DNA of 54,470 nucleotides from Franconibacter helveticus LMG 23732 (GTDB lineage: Bacteria > Pseudomonadota > Gammaproteobacteria > Enterobacterales > Enterobacteriaceae). Below the pieces are notes generated by a model. That model was given only the letters and a program-made list of their open reading frames with translations, ran no database searches and was not told where the DNA came from. Below are positions 44,119 through 51,899 of the stretch, in pieces. Numbering within the stretch: position 1 is the stretch's first letter; the number at the start of each line of letters is the position of its first letter. The stretch is from the NCBI RefSeq assembly GCF_000463115.2, contig NZ_AWFX01000017.1:1-54470 (forward strand). Direction: 5' to 3'. Position numbers and translations under genes: made by a program.

Positions 44119-45297
44119 TTATGCCTCGCCGTCCGCCTGGGTTTCAGTGGTTGACGCTGGCGCCGTGTTCATGGTTTGCATGACAGCAGCCGTTACTGCA
44201 GCGATGCGAGCAATCTGCTCATCGGACAGATCCGCGCCTGCAGCCTGCTGTGTCGGTGCATCTTCGACTTCCAGCATTTCGATGTTTTCAATCAGGCAAA
44301 CACAGTCGTAATCCTCAACCACATACGCTTCGTTAACCGATTCAAAGTTTTCCACGCGGTCCCGCTTCGGATTGTCGATAACCGAGCGGCGGCGCGTGCC
44401 TTCCTGCCAGTAGATGGACAGGTTGTCCAGGCGGGTAATCAGCATGGCGTTAGCCGGGAAGAAGGGCGCCTGCACCGCCTGCAGGTTGCCGATGCGCTTC
44501 TGGCTGATAATGAGATCGGCGGCCAGCGCTTCACTGTTTGGCTGGTCACGGTTAACGATGGGGAAATACTTATCCGCCATCAGCGAGCGGCCACAAATAA
44601 CAACAAGCTCAGTATCGTCCTGATACCACGGTTCTATTTTTTCGCTGACGGCGCCCATAACCAGCGCATCAAGGTTTTTGAAGTCTCCGCCTTTACCAAT
44701 CCGCACTTTTTCGGAAATGGTGGAGCCATCCCCGGAGACGATTTTACTCAGCACGCGCACAGGCGCTTCACGGCGGATTTTTTCCAGCCAGCCAATGTTT
44801 ACATCCTGCAGCAGCGGGTAAGTCACGCGGTCAGAGGTCTTCTCTCGCTTCAGACCGTTGAAGCCGATCATGATGCGGTCCAGCGCCTGACGCTTCACAA
44901 TGGCGTCACGGATACGAGTCTGGAAGTCCTGAAATTTTGCCCACAGATCCAGCTTTTCATAAGGCAGGGCCGTATCAAAATTGGTCTGAGTACATTTGTA
45001 ACCTTCGCCGTCGATGTAGGTCGGGTCAGTCGGCTGACGCTCCTGTTTGGTGGTATCGGTAGTTCCGGCAATAGTCTGACCGATGCCCAGCCCCAGCCGC
45101 TCGCCGGACTGCTCATCTACCGGCACAAGATTGATGCGCTGCAGAAACGCGGAGGACTCCTGAATTTTGGTTTCCAGCGTCTGTGCAACCGACGGCTCAG
45201 CGGTGTACTTCTTACCGACATCATCAATGCTGATGCCGTTAAGCTCCGCAAGGCGTGTCAGGTAGGCGTTAAGTTTAAATCGGGTGGTTTTTTTCAT
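44119..45297 (-). CDS. N: Major capsid protein gpN
   Basis: A 392-residue HK97-fold capsid precursor; P2 gpN is about 357 and is cleaved by gpO. It starts MKKTTRFKLNAYLTRLAELN. Typical text includes AEPSVAQTLETKIQESSAFL, INLVPVDEQSGERLGLGIGQ, DRIMIGFNGLKREKTSD and YWQEGTRRRSVIDNPKRDRV. The extra C-terminal 35 or so residues (QQAAGADLSDEQIARIAAVT onward) form an Ala/Thr-rich tail not seen in P2. Confidence 0.96.
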   Translation of the reverse strand: MKKTTRFKLNAYLTRLAELNGISIDDVGKKYTAEPSVAQTLETKIQESSAFLQRINLVPVDEQSGERLGLGIGQTIAGTTDTTKQERQPTDPTYIDGEGYKCTQTNFDTALPYEKLDLWAKFQDFQTRIRDAIVKRQALDRIMIGFNGLKREKTSDRVTYPLLQDVNIGWLEKIRREAPVRVLSKIVSGDGSTISEKVRIGKGGDFKNLDALVMGAVSEKIEPWYQDDTELVVICGRSLMADKYFPIVNRDQPNSEALAADLIISQKRIGNLQAVQAPFFPANAMLITRLDNLSIYWQEGTRRRSVIDNPKRDRVENFESVNEAYVVEDYDCVCLIENIEMLEVEDAPTQQAAGADLSDEQIARIAAVTAAVMQTMNTAPASTTETQADGEA

Positions 45298-45312
45298 TGC
45301 GCTGTTACTCCG

Positions 45313-46134
45313 TCAGCAGTTGGTGAGAGCTTCATTGCCACCGTTGCCGCCAGTGGAATGCGGGCGGCGGTCGCCGCGGCTGTCCTGGGTGGACAGTTCT
45401 TCGCGCAGAGCGGTGAAGTCGGTTGCCTGCTGTTGCTGGCTCTGCTCCAGCGCTTCCAGGCGTTGCGTTAAATCCGCTTTGAACGACGCGAAGTTTTCGC
45501 CGGTCGTCGAGACTTCCACCGCCACCGCCTCAACCGCGCGATGCACGTCGGCAAAGTTCGCGTTGTCGTCGGCTTTTTTGCGGCTCAGCAGGTCTTTAAC
45601 GCGGGTGAAAAAGGTCTGATCGTCTTCAAACTCAATCAGAGTTTCTTCAGCAGCAGTGAACAGGTTGCTTTCATCCTGTTTGCGGCGGGCCAGAGGGTTA
45701 TGCGGCGCGGATGAGCTGAATTGCAGCATTTCCGTACCCAGGCTTGCCGGGTCGTCGGTTACGGCGAGGCCAACCAGATAAGCCTCCCCGGTATCTGCAA
45801 ATTTCGGGTTCACTTCCATGGAAGTGAAGATTTTCTGCAGCTTAGCGGTCATGGAAACCAGCTCGTCGGTCGGCGTGATCCAGCCATACAGTGCGAGCTT
45901 GCCTTTCAATGGGCCGTCATTGATTTCTTCCGCTTCCAGCCTGTCCACTGTGCCAAAACGGCGGAAGGGGCTATCAGGTGTGTAGCCCTTGATGTGTTCG
46001 AGGTTAATTACGGCGGTGTAGAGCTGCGGGTTGTAATTTGCCGCCATCTGCTCAAGCCATACGCGCTCAATGGTGCGTCCGTCCGTGGTGGCGCCTTCCA
46101 CCCCAATACGAAAACGCTTTGCTTTTTTTGCCAT
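45313..46134 (-). CDS. O: Capsid scaffold and maturation protease gpO
   Basis: A 273-residue protein combining an N-terminal serine protease and a C-terminal scaffold. The probable catalytic triad, by position relative to P2 gpO (D19, H48, S107), is D18 (TTDGR), H47 (LEHIKGYTP) and S105 (TSMEVNP). The scaffold half is helical and Gln/Glu-rich (RLEALEQSQQQQATDF). It is divergent from P across a 144-bp promoter region. Confidence 0.94.
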   Translation of the reverse strand: MAKKAKRFRIGVEGATTDGRTIERVWLEQMAANYNPQLYTAVINLEHIKGYTPDSPFRRFGTVDRLEAEEINDGPLKGKLALYGWITPTDELVSMTAKLQKIFTSMEVNPKFADTGEAYLVGLAVTDDPASLGTEMLQFSSSAPHNPLARRKQDESNLFTAAEETLIEFEDDQTFFTRVKDLLSRKKADDNANFADVHRAVEAVAVEVSTTGENFASFKADLTQRLEALEQSQQQQATDFTALREELSTQDSRGDRRPHSTGGNGGNEALTNC

Positions 46135-46214
46135 CTGTCCGGCTCCGGTTGTTCAGGACGATTCAGGAGCCTTATGGTTGCGGCGAGGGGGATGCAGAAA
46201 CAATGCGGGGCGAT

Positions 46215-46232
46215 TGTGGGAAAAATGGCACA
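46215..46232. promoter_or_regulatory. Ogr activator site in the divergent O/P late promoter region
   Basis: TGT-GGGAAAAATGGC-ACA fits TGT-N12-ACA exactly. The site is a dyad and could serve both directions: its centre is 55.5 bp from the P ATG and 89.5 bp from the O ATG. A weaker TGT-N12-AGG lies at 46150-46167 and may serve the P-directed promoter. Confidence 0.8.
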
Positions 46233-46278
46233 ACAGGACGAAGCGGATCAAGCGCTCGCCGGGCCGTAGTCTGGCGCC

Positions 46279-48045
46279 ATGACTACGACGACGCTCAACC
46301 CTGACCTCGATCCGCGAAAACAGGCCATGTTCCTGTATTTCAGCGGCATTCGTATTGCCCGCATTGCCGAAATGCTGGGAGAGAAACCCGCGACCGTTCA
46401 CAGCTGGAAGAAGCGCGACAATTGGAGCGAGATTGGCCCGCTTGAGCAGATGCAGCTCACCACAGCCGCGCGATACTGTCAGCTCATCATGAAGCAGCAG
46501 AAGGAGGGGAGGGACTTTAAAGAAATTGATTTGCTGGCCCGCCAGGCGGAACGACACGCTCGCATTGGTAAGTACAACGACGGCGGTAATGAAGCCGACC
46601 TGAACCCTAACGTGGCGAACCGCAACAAAGGCCCACGCAAGCCGCCGGAAAAAAACGTTTTTAGTGACGAGCAGATCGAGAAGCTTGAAGAAGTTTTTCA
46701 CGCCGGAATGTTCGACTACCAGCGCCAGTGGTGGGAAGCGGGAAATAAATACGCCGTCCGCAATCTGCTTAAATCCCGTCAAATTGGCGCCACATACTTT
46801 TTTGCCCGTGAAGCGCTGATTGATGCGTTGACCACCGGCCGCAACCAGATTTTTCTTTCAGCAAGTAAGGCTCAGGCACACGTCTTTAAACAGTACATCA
46901 TTGAGTTTGCGCGCGAAGTGGATGTCGAACTGAAAGGCGACCCGATGACGTTAAGCAATGGCGCGTGCTTGTACTTTCTCGGCACAAATGCCCGCACCGC
47001 GCAGAGCTACCACGGAAATCTGTATCTGGATGAGTATTTCTGGATCCCGAAATTCCAGGAGCTGCAAAAAGTTGCATCAGGTATGGCACTGCACAAGAAA
47101 TGGCGCGAAACCTATTTCTCAACGCCGTCAAGCCTCACTCACAGCGCCTATCCGTTCTGGTCAGGTGCCATGTTCAACAAAGGCCGGACAAAAGCGGACA
47201 AGGTGGAAATCGACCTGTCACATAGCCACCTTTCGCGCGGCGCTCTCTGCGCTGACGGTCAGTTTCGCCAGATTGTCACCGTAGAGGATGCGGTACGCGG
47301 CGGCTGCGACCTTTTCGACCTTGAGCAGTTGCGCCAGCGTTACAGCCCGGAGGATTACCAGAACCTGCTGATGTGCGTATTCATGGACGACCTGGCCTCG
47401 GTATTCCAGCTGGCCCTCATGCAGGGTTGCATGGTGGACAGCTGGGAGGTATGGGACGACTTTGAACCACTGATGATCCGGCCGTTCGGGCACCGCCCGG
47501 TCTGGATAGGTTACGACCCGGCGAAGGGAACGCAGAACGGCGATAGCGCCGGATGTGTTGTCGTGGCGCCGCCGCTTGTTCCGGGCGGTAAGTTTCGCAT
47601 TCTTGAGCGCCATCAATGGCGAGGAATGGATTTTCGCGCACAGGCGAAAGCCATTGAGGAACTGACCCGACGTTACAACGTGGCATATATCGGCATTGAT
47701 TCGACCGGCGTCGGTGATGGTGTTTATAAGTCGGTTAAGCAGTTTTTCCCGGCCGCACGCGAGTTTGTTTACAACCCCAACGTAAAAAATGCCTTGGTCC
47801 TGAAAGCATACGACATTATCAGTCATCGCCGCCTGGAGTTTGATGCTGGCCTGACCGATATCGCGCAAAGTTTCATGGCTATCCGCAAAGCCACAACGGC
47901 CAGCGGCAACCGTCCGACCTATGAAGCCAGCCGCAGCGAGGAAGCAAGCCATGCAGATCTGGCCTGGGCAACAATGCACGCGCTGTTTAATGAGCCGCTT
48001 GAAGGAACCACTGTTAATAACAGCAATATCGTGGAGATTTTTTAA
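46279..48045 (+). CDS. P: Terminase large subunit gpP (ATPase)
   Basis: A 588-residue packaging ATPase. The N-terminal helix-turn-helix RIARIAEMLGEKPATVHSWK starts the protein. The ATPase core has a Walker-A-like LKSRQIGATYFFAREAL and a Walker B LYLDEYFWI. The C-terminal nuclease-fold region shows IGYDPAKGTQNGDSAGCVVV and YIGIDSTGVGDGVY. Length equals P2 gpP (590). It starts MTTTTLNPDLDPRKQAMFLY, as in P2, with no clear Shine-Dalgarno. It overlaps Q by one base. Confidence 0.96.
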   Translation: MTTTTLNPDLDPRKQAMFLYFSGIRIARIAEMLGEKPATVHSWKKRDNWSEIGPLEQMQLTTAARYCQLIMKQQKEGRDFKEIDLLARQAERHARIGKYNDGGNEADLNPNVANRNKGPRKPPEKNVFSDEQIEKLEEVFHAGMFDYQRQWWEAGNKYAVRNLLKSRQIGATYFFAREALIDALTTGRNQIFLSASKAQAHVFKQYIIEFAREVDVELKGDPMTLSNGACLYFLGTNARTAQSYHGNLYLDEYFWIPKFQELQKVASGMALHKKWRETYFSTPSSLTHSAYPFWSGAMFNKGRTKADKVEIDLSHSHLSRGALCADGQFRQIVTVEDAVRGGCDLFDLEQLRQRYSPEDYQNLLMCVFMDDLASVFQLALMQGCMVDSWEVWDDFEPLMIRPFGHRPVWIGYDPAKGTQNGDSAGCVVVAPPLVPGGKFRILERHQWRGMDFRAQAKAIEELTRRYNVAYIGIDSTGVGDGVYKSVKQFFPAAREFVYNPNVKNALVLKAYDIISHRRLEFDAGLTDIAQSFMAIRKATTASGNRPTYEASRSEEASHADLAWATMHALFNEPLEGTTVNNSNIVEIF

Positions 48046-49097
48046 TGAATAAACGCAAAGCCCGCGCGCAGGAGCTGCGCCGCCAGTCTGCCGCGCAGAC
48101 CATGACATCACAGCCCGGCGCCGCACATGCGGAGGCTTTTTCGTTCGGCGACCCCGTCCCGGTTCTGGACCGGCGCGAACTGCTGGACTATCTGGAATGC
48201 GTGCAGGTCGATAACTGGTATGAACCCCCAATCAGCCTGGACGGACTGGCGCGTACGTTCCGCGCTGCCGTTCACCACAGCAGCGCCATTTACGTAAAGC
48301 GCAACATTCTGACCAGCACGTTCATTCCGCACCGCTGGCTTTCAAAGCAGGCGTTTTCACGCTTCGCCCAGGACTTTCTTGTGTTCGGAAATTCCTACCT
48401 TGAGCAGCGAGTAAACCGGCTCGGTGGCACGCTGAAGCTGGAACCTTCGCTAGCCAAGTTCACCCGGCGAGGCGTTGAGGCGGATCAGTATTGGTTCGTC
48501 CAGTACGGCTACGAGAAGCAGCCTTATGAGTTCGCGCCTGGTCGAGTCTTCCACCTGATGGAGCCAGACTTAAACCAGGAGATTTACGGCCTGCCAGAAT
48601 ACCTGTCCGCAATTCCCTCAACGCTGTTGAACGAGTCGGCGACCCTGTTTCGCCGTAAGTATTACCTGAACGGCTCGCACGCTGGCTTCATCATGTACAT
48701 GAGCGACCCGGCGGCCAACCAACAGGACGTAGACAACATTCGAGAAGCGCTTAAACGCTCAAAAGGGCCAGGCAACTTCCGCAACCTGTTTATGTACAGC
48801 CCGAACGGGAAGAAAGACGGCATTCAGATAATTCCTCTCTCTGAGGTGGCGGCAAAAGATGAATTTCTGAACATCAAGAACATCAGCCGTGATGACATGC
48901 TTGCAGCTCACCGCGTGCCGCCGCAGCTGATGGGAATCATCCCGACCAACACCGGCGGCTTCGGCGACGTGGAGAAGGCCGCTCGTGTGTTTGTCCGCAA
49001 CGAGCTATTACCTTTGCAAAAGCGGATGAGTGAGCTTAACGACTGGATTGGGGAAGAGGTGATCCGCTTTGATGCCTATAATTTAGATCTTAGCTAA
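48045..49097 (+). CDS. Q: Portal protein gpQ
   Basis: A 350-residue portal (P2 gpQ 344). FGDPVPVLDRRELLDYLECV, DNWYEPPISLDGLARTFRAA and HHSSAIYVKRNILTSTFIPH begin it, and RDDMLAAHRVPPQLMGIIPT with NTGGFGDVEKAARVFVRNEL close it; all are hallmarks. In P2 the end of Q lies close to cos. Here a 2.5-kb insertion of three genes separates them. Confidence 0.96.
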   Translation: MNKRKARAQELRRQSAAQTMTSQPGAAHAEAFSFGDPVPVLDRRELLDYLECVQVDNWYEPPISLDGLARTFRAAVHHSSAIYVKRNILTSTFIPHRWLSKQAFSRFAQDFLVFGNSYLEQRVNRLGGTLKLEPSLAKFTRRGVEADQYWFVQYGYEKQPYEFAPGRVFHLMEPDLNQEIYGLPEYLSAIPSTLLNESATLFRRKYYLNGSHAGFIMYMSDPAANQQDVDNIREALKRSKGPGNFRNLFMYSPNGKKDGIQIIPLSEVAAKDEFLNIKNISRDDMLAAHRVPPQLMGIIPTNTGGFGDVEKAARVFVRNELLPLQKRMSELNDWIGEEVIRFDAYNLDLS

Positions 49098-49103
49098 TAC
49101 CTA

Positions 49104-49139
49104 CGCACTGGGCGTTCGAAAATTTAACGCCCCAGTGCG
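49104..49139. terminator. Hairpin after Q
   Basis: Stem CGCACTGGG-CGTT / AACG-CCCCAGTGCG (one bulge) with a 9-base loop, starting 7 bp after the Q stop. There is no T-run, so its termination strength is uncertain. It also lies between Q and the convergent cargo operon, whose last gene ends at 49158. Confidence 0.6.
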
Positions 49140-49157
49140 ACATAGCTCATTCAACAG

Positions 49158-49997
49158 TCAAATAGAAGGATTTAAATAATCTCCTATCTCATCACCCATT
49201 AAACTGATGTACTCTACACGCCATTGATCCATCCTGCGCAACGCATACAAAGTGAATTCAGTATCTGGAACAGCGTTACAGGACATTAGAGCGATAAGCT
49301 CACTCTCTGATGGTTCCCCATGATAAGTTGTAAACAATTTATTTATAAGCGCAACAGCCTGTTCAGCCTCTTGTCTTGCTTCTGGGCCTCCATCTATCGC
49401 ATCATAAACCATATGGATATTTAATTCGTAAGGTGTGCCTTCTTCTAGATCGGTAAATCGATCCTCCCCTAAATCGAAGAAAACCCCTATTAAATGCCTA
49501 GAATGCTGGCTAATAATCTTTGCTAGCTCTTTTTCGAATCTAAATTTTTTAATGTCAAAAGCTCGTAGCCTACTCTCAAAAACGTCCGGGAACGCAGGAC
49601 GCCCATATCTTGCTGCAAGCCATTGTTTTAGAGCTTGCTTTTCTTCGGGGGAAATTGTGAGGGTTGGATCACATTCTGGACATGTGAATTTATCTTTGTC
49701 TATCAGAAGCTTATTGTCATGCCTAAGTTCGATAGCATTTAAGTCAACATCCGCGGCATTTTCAAAATTTAAATGCAATATTCTTGGATGCTTGGCGCGG
49801 GAAAAATTGCTGGCCCCCCTTAATAAGGGGCCAGCTATAAGCTCAACTTTAGGTTCAGAAGAACTCTGTAAGTCACAATCATGACTTATGACGACAACTT
49901 TAACGCCCGTTTCCTCTTCCATAAGTAAACCTAAGGAAACAGCATCTTCATGCTTAAGAATTTGGCCTTGGCGCCATGTTGTTCCAGAGTCATTCAT
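49158..49997 (-). CDS. Uncharacterised cargo protein with HDCDL motif (third gene of the cos-side operon)
   Basis: A 279-residue soluble-looking protein that I do not recognise. The start MNDSGTTWRQGQILKHEDAV sits 10 bp after the previous gene. A hydrophobic strand followed by HDCDL (KVVVISHDCDLQ, residues 33-44) looks like a conserved active or metal-binding site, and a CPEC pair at 106-109 could bind a metal. The rest is mixed alpha/beta and acidic, with a YHGEPSESELIAL stretch near the end. No signal peptide or membrane segment is visible. Base composition is clearly more AT-rich than the neighbouring phage genes, which points to separate acquisition. Operon position next to a helix-turn-helix gene and a TIGR04255 gene suggests it is the effector or a partner of that module; this is inference. 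Confidence 0.72.
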   Translation of the reverse strand: MNDSGTTWRQGQILKHEDAVSLGLLMEEETGVKVVVISHDCDLQSSSEPKVELIAGPLLRGASNFSRAKHPRILHLNFENAADVDLNAIELRHDNKLLIDKDKFTCPECDPTLTISPEEKQALKQWLAARYGRPAFPDVFESRLRAFDIKKFRFEKELAKIISQHSRHLIGVFFDLGEDRFTDLEEGTPYELNIHMVYDAIDGGPEARQEAEQAVALINKLFTTYHGEPSESELIALMSCNAVPDTEFTLYALRRMDQWRVEYISLMGDEIGDYLNPSI

Positions 49998-50007
49998 AAA
50001 CTACTTT

Positions 50008-50652
50008 TTACTCCTTTACTCCTGAACCTGGGATAGAAACTGATGACATCCAGCCATCTGTAGGAGAACCTTTGCTACCTATCAGATTTGCTTTTACACC
50101 AGCGTTTTTAAGATTACGAGCTTCTTCAATTAAGGTAGTGACTGATTGCTGCCAGTTGTCACCTCGTTTTATCAAATCAATGATTGATAATCCGTCGAAG
50201 GCTTTCATCTTAGCCATGAGCTTGGCATTTACAATGCCAGCCTCATTAAAGCGATCTGATAACCGGCTCAGCTCCACAATGTAACTAGCCTTTGCCATGT
50301 CATCAGGCTGACTTTCACCTGATAACCATTTATAGAGTGCCTGTCTAGTTATACCTAAATCTTTTGCAAGCTCTGACATTGATGGAGCAAGCGTATATCT
50401 GACGTTGTTCAAGTGGTCAGATATTGTTCTAATATCAACTACCTCATTTTCAACATCACCCTCGGCTTCAGGTTTTGATAATCCAAACTGAACCTTAGGC
50501 TGTACATAAGCGCGCCATTGGTTTACATCGTCGACAGAAAAATGCGACCCAGTGCTACTTAAGAATAATGATGATGCAACTACAAATGCCCCGGCAATAG
50601 CAGGAGAAAAGCTAGGCGTTTCATAGTAACTACCAGTCATGGATTGACGCAT
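50008..50652 (-). CDS. Helix-turn-helix protein with an N-terminal hydrophobic segment (second gene of the cos-side operon)
   Basis: A 214-residue protein. The ATG at 50652 is chosen because GGGGAGGTG lies just upstream, although an in-frame ATG at 50679 is open. Residues 17-33 (PAIAGAFVVASSLFLSS) are hydrophobic enough for a membrane anchor. Residues about 91-118 form an XRE-like helix-turn-helix (SMSELAKDLGITRQALYKWL, then SGESQPDD). The C-terminal half is helical and ends in a polar tail. A membrane-linked DNA-binding layout is unusual; the protein could be a regulator of the operon or a sensor. It lies between the TIGR04255 gene, whose stop is 18 bp upstream, and the HDCDL gene. Confidence 0.75.
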   Translation of the reverse strand: MRQSMTGSYYETPSFSPAIAGAFVVASSLFLSSTGSHFSVDDVNQWRAYVQPKVQFGLSKPEAEGDVENEVVDIRTISDHLNNVRYTLAPSMSELAKDLGITRQALYKWLSGESQPDDMAKASYIVELSRLSDRFNEAGIVNAKLMAKMKAFDGLSIIDLIKRGDNWQQSVTTLIEEARNLKNAGVKANLIGSKGSPTDGWMSSVSIPGSGVKE

Positions 50653-50669
50653 ATCACACCTCCCCGGCG

Positions 50670-51476
50670 TTATACCCATTTGTCAATGGCATACTGAGAG
50701 ATCATTTTATTAAATGTACCTTTTATCACCCTATGAAGAGAAGTAAATTGTTGCTCGATCAAATCGATAGCCGGTGGCAAGTTGCCTTCCACATAGTGAT
50801 CAGTATCGATGATGCCATGCCAAAGAGCGTGTTCAGTTCTAAAGCGCGGGATCACATCAACTCCGACCGGAACCATGTCAGGTGGGAAGCCTAACTGCCC
50901 GTGCATTTTGTGCAAACGCGTAACTAGGAAACCATTATCGATGATTGGTCCGACCTTAGTCTGGAAAACTAATTCATTGACTGATTGAATCTGATTTAAG
51001 TCTAAATCGATACCATGCAACCCTTCACAGAGATATTGTTCAATTGTTTCACCATTTTCAGGTAAAACAGCGTCCAAGTATCTCATGCCTAAGCGAGTAA
51101 TTAAAGCAGGCCTAGGATGTTCCATCACTACAGCCAACCCTTTCATTAATTCTTTAATAAATGGTTGGTGTGTTTCGTATTCTGTCGTGTGAAACGTGAG
51201 GAAATCGTTTCCTAATATAAATCCCGAAGTACGACTCAAGTTAGACATATACCATTGCTGGACCGTTTCAAAAGCAGGCTGAGCCGGTACAGTAGGTGTA
51301 TTAAACTCAAACTTAAGTTGCGTAGATTCTCGGCCCTCGAAGAGAGGGTAGCCTTGCAAACGTAACGCATCTTGTATGTCATCTACATACTTTTTCATCG
51401 CCTTAACAGGCGTAAACTTGATTTGCGCTAGTACGTAGTATACGGGTGCATTGGACATACGCTTGTTGTCACTCAT
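50670..51476 (-). CDS. TIGR04255-family protein (first gene of the cos-side operon)
   Basis: A 268-residue protein of the sporadically distributed TIGR04255 family, whose function is unknown to me. The start MSDNKRMSNAPVYYVLAQIK follows a good GGAGGG. Family-like features are the N-terminal PVYYVLAQIKF strand, GFILGNDFLTFHTTEYETH, LITRLGMRYLDAV, and the C-terminal LHRVIKGTFNKMISQYAIDK. It leads the three-gene cargo operon reading from cos toward Q. It is AT-rich compared with the late genes. Confidence 0.8.
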   Translation of the reverse strand: MSDNKRMSNAPVYYVLAQIKFTPVKAMKKYVDDIQDALRLQGYPLFEGRESTQLKFEFNTPTVPAQPAFETVQQWYMSNLSRTSGFILGNDFLTFHTTEYETHQPFIKELMKGLAVVMEHPRPALITRLGMRYLDAVLPENGETIEQYLCEGLHGIDLDLNQIQSVNELVFQTKVGPIIDNGFLVTRLHKMHGQLGFPPDMVPVGVDVIPRFRTEHALWHGIIDTDHYVEGNLPPAIDLIEQQFTSLHRVIKGTFNKMISQYAIDKWV

Positions 51477-51612
51477 GTCGCCCTCCTAATCATATCTATT
51501 AATAACTATCAACTGCTGACAGTTTACATCTTGGTTGACACTTTAACCACTACTTAGTTCAATCAATAGCACTTTAGCCAGACCTCCTATGCACTAAAGT
51601 AATCAGCGCGCG

Positions 51613-51631
51613 CTCGTAGCCCCGCCACGCC
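51613..51631. other. cos: Phage cos site (cohesive-end overhang)
   Basis: On the minus strand the 19 bases read GGCGTGGCGGGGCTACGAG. The first 12 agree with the cohesive ends I recall for phage 186 (GGCGTGGCGGGGAAAGCAT) and, with one change, P2 (GGCGAGGCGGGGAAAGCAC). Orientation relative to Q and P is as in P2. Flanking symmetry supports a packaging site: a perfect 16-bp palindrome TCATGCAGCTGCATGA at 51654-51669, and 9-bp inverted repeats CCTGCCCGC (51630-51638) and GCGGGCAGG (51695-51703). Confidence 0.82.
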
Positions 51632-51710
51632 TGCCCGCTTTATGTAGAGGTTTTCATGCAGCTGCATGACATAAGCTAAAGCCCGTGATTACTGGCGGGC
51701 AGGGGCATTA

Positions 51711-51899
51711 ATGAGTCTTCTGGGATCATGCGAATTTATGCGGCATAGTTATGCAGTACCTGGCCACGTTAAAATTCGGGCAGCTGGTCGTCAGTTTAGC
51801 GGTTGCGCAATATGGCCTTGGAGTATTCTTATCCAAGATCTGCGGGAAAGTGGAAATGAGAGAAGTGCTAATTTGATAGAGGGTCATTCAAACCGCTAA
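51711..51899 (+). CDS. Possible small protein right of cos
   Basis: A 62-codon frame beginning ATGAGTCTTCTGGG behind CAGGGGCATTA, which contains a usable Shine-Dalgarno. The product (starting MSLLGSCEFMRHSYAVPGHV) has no family I recognise and no clear domain. It begins 80 bp beyond the cos overhang. It may be chance; listed for completeness with low confidence. Confidence 0.25.
   Translation: MSLLGSCEFMRHSYAVPGHVKIRAAGRQFSGCAIWPWSILIQDLRESGNERSANLIEGHSNR

Noticed and set aside
44176..45471. 431-codon plus-strand ORF opposite capsid gene N
   Set aside because: It is a shadow frame; the minus-strand frame matches gpN along its full length.
47218..48231. 337-codon minus-strand ORF opposite terminase gene P
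   Set aside because: It is a shadow of P and Q with no start signals.
49435..49884. 149-codon plus-strand ORF opposite the third cargo gene
   Set aside because: It is a Ser/Leu-rich shadow. The minus-strand frame is longer, has a start next to the upstream gene and fits the operon.
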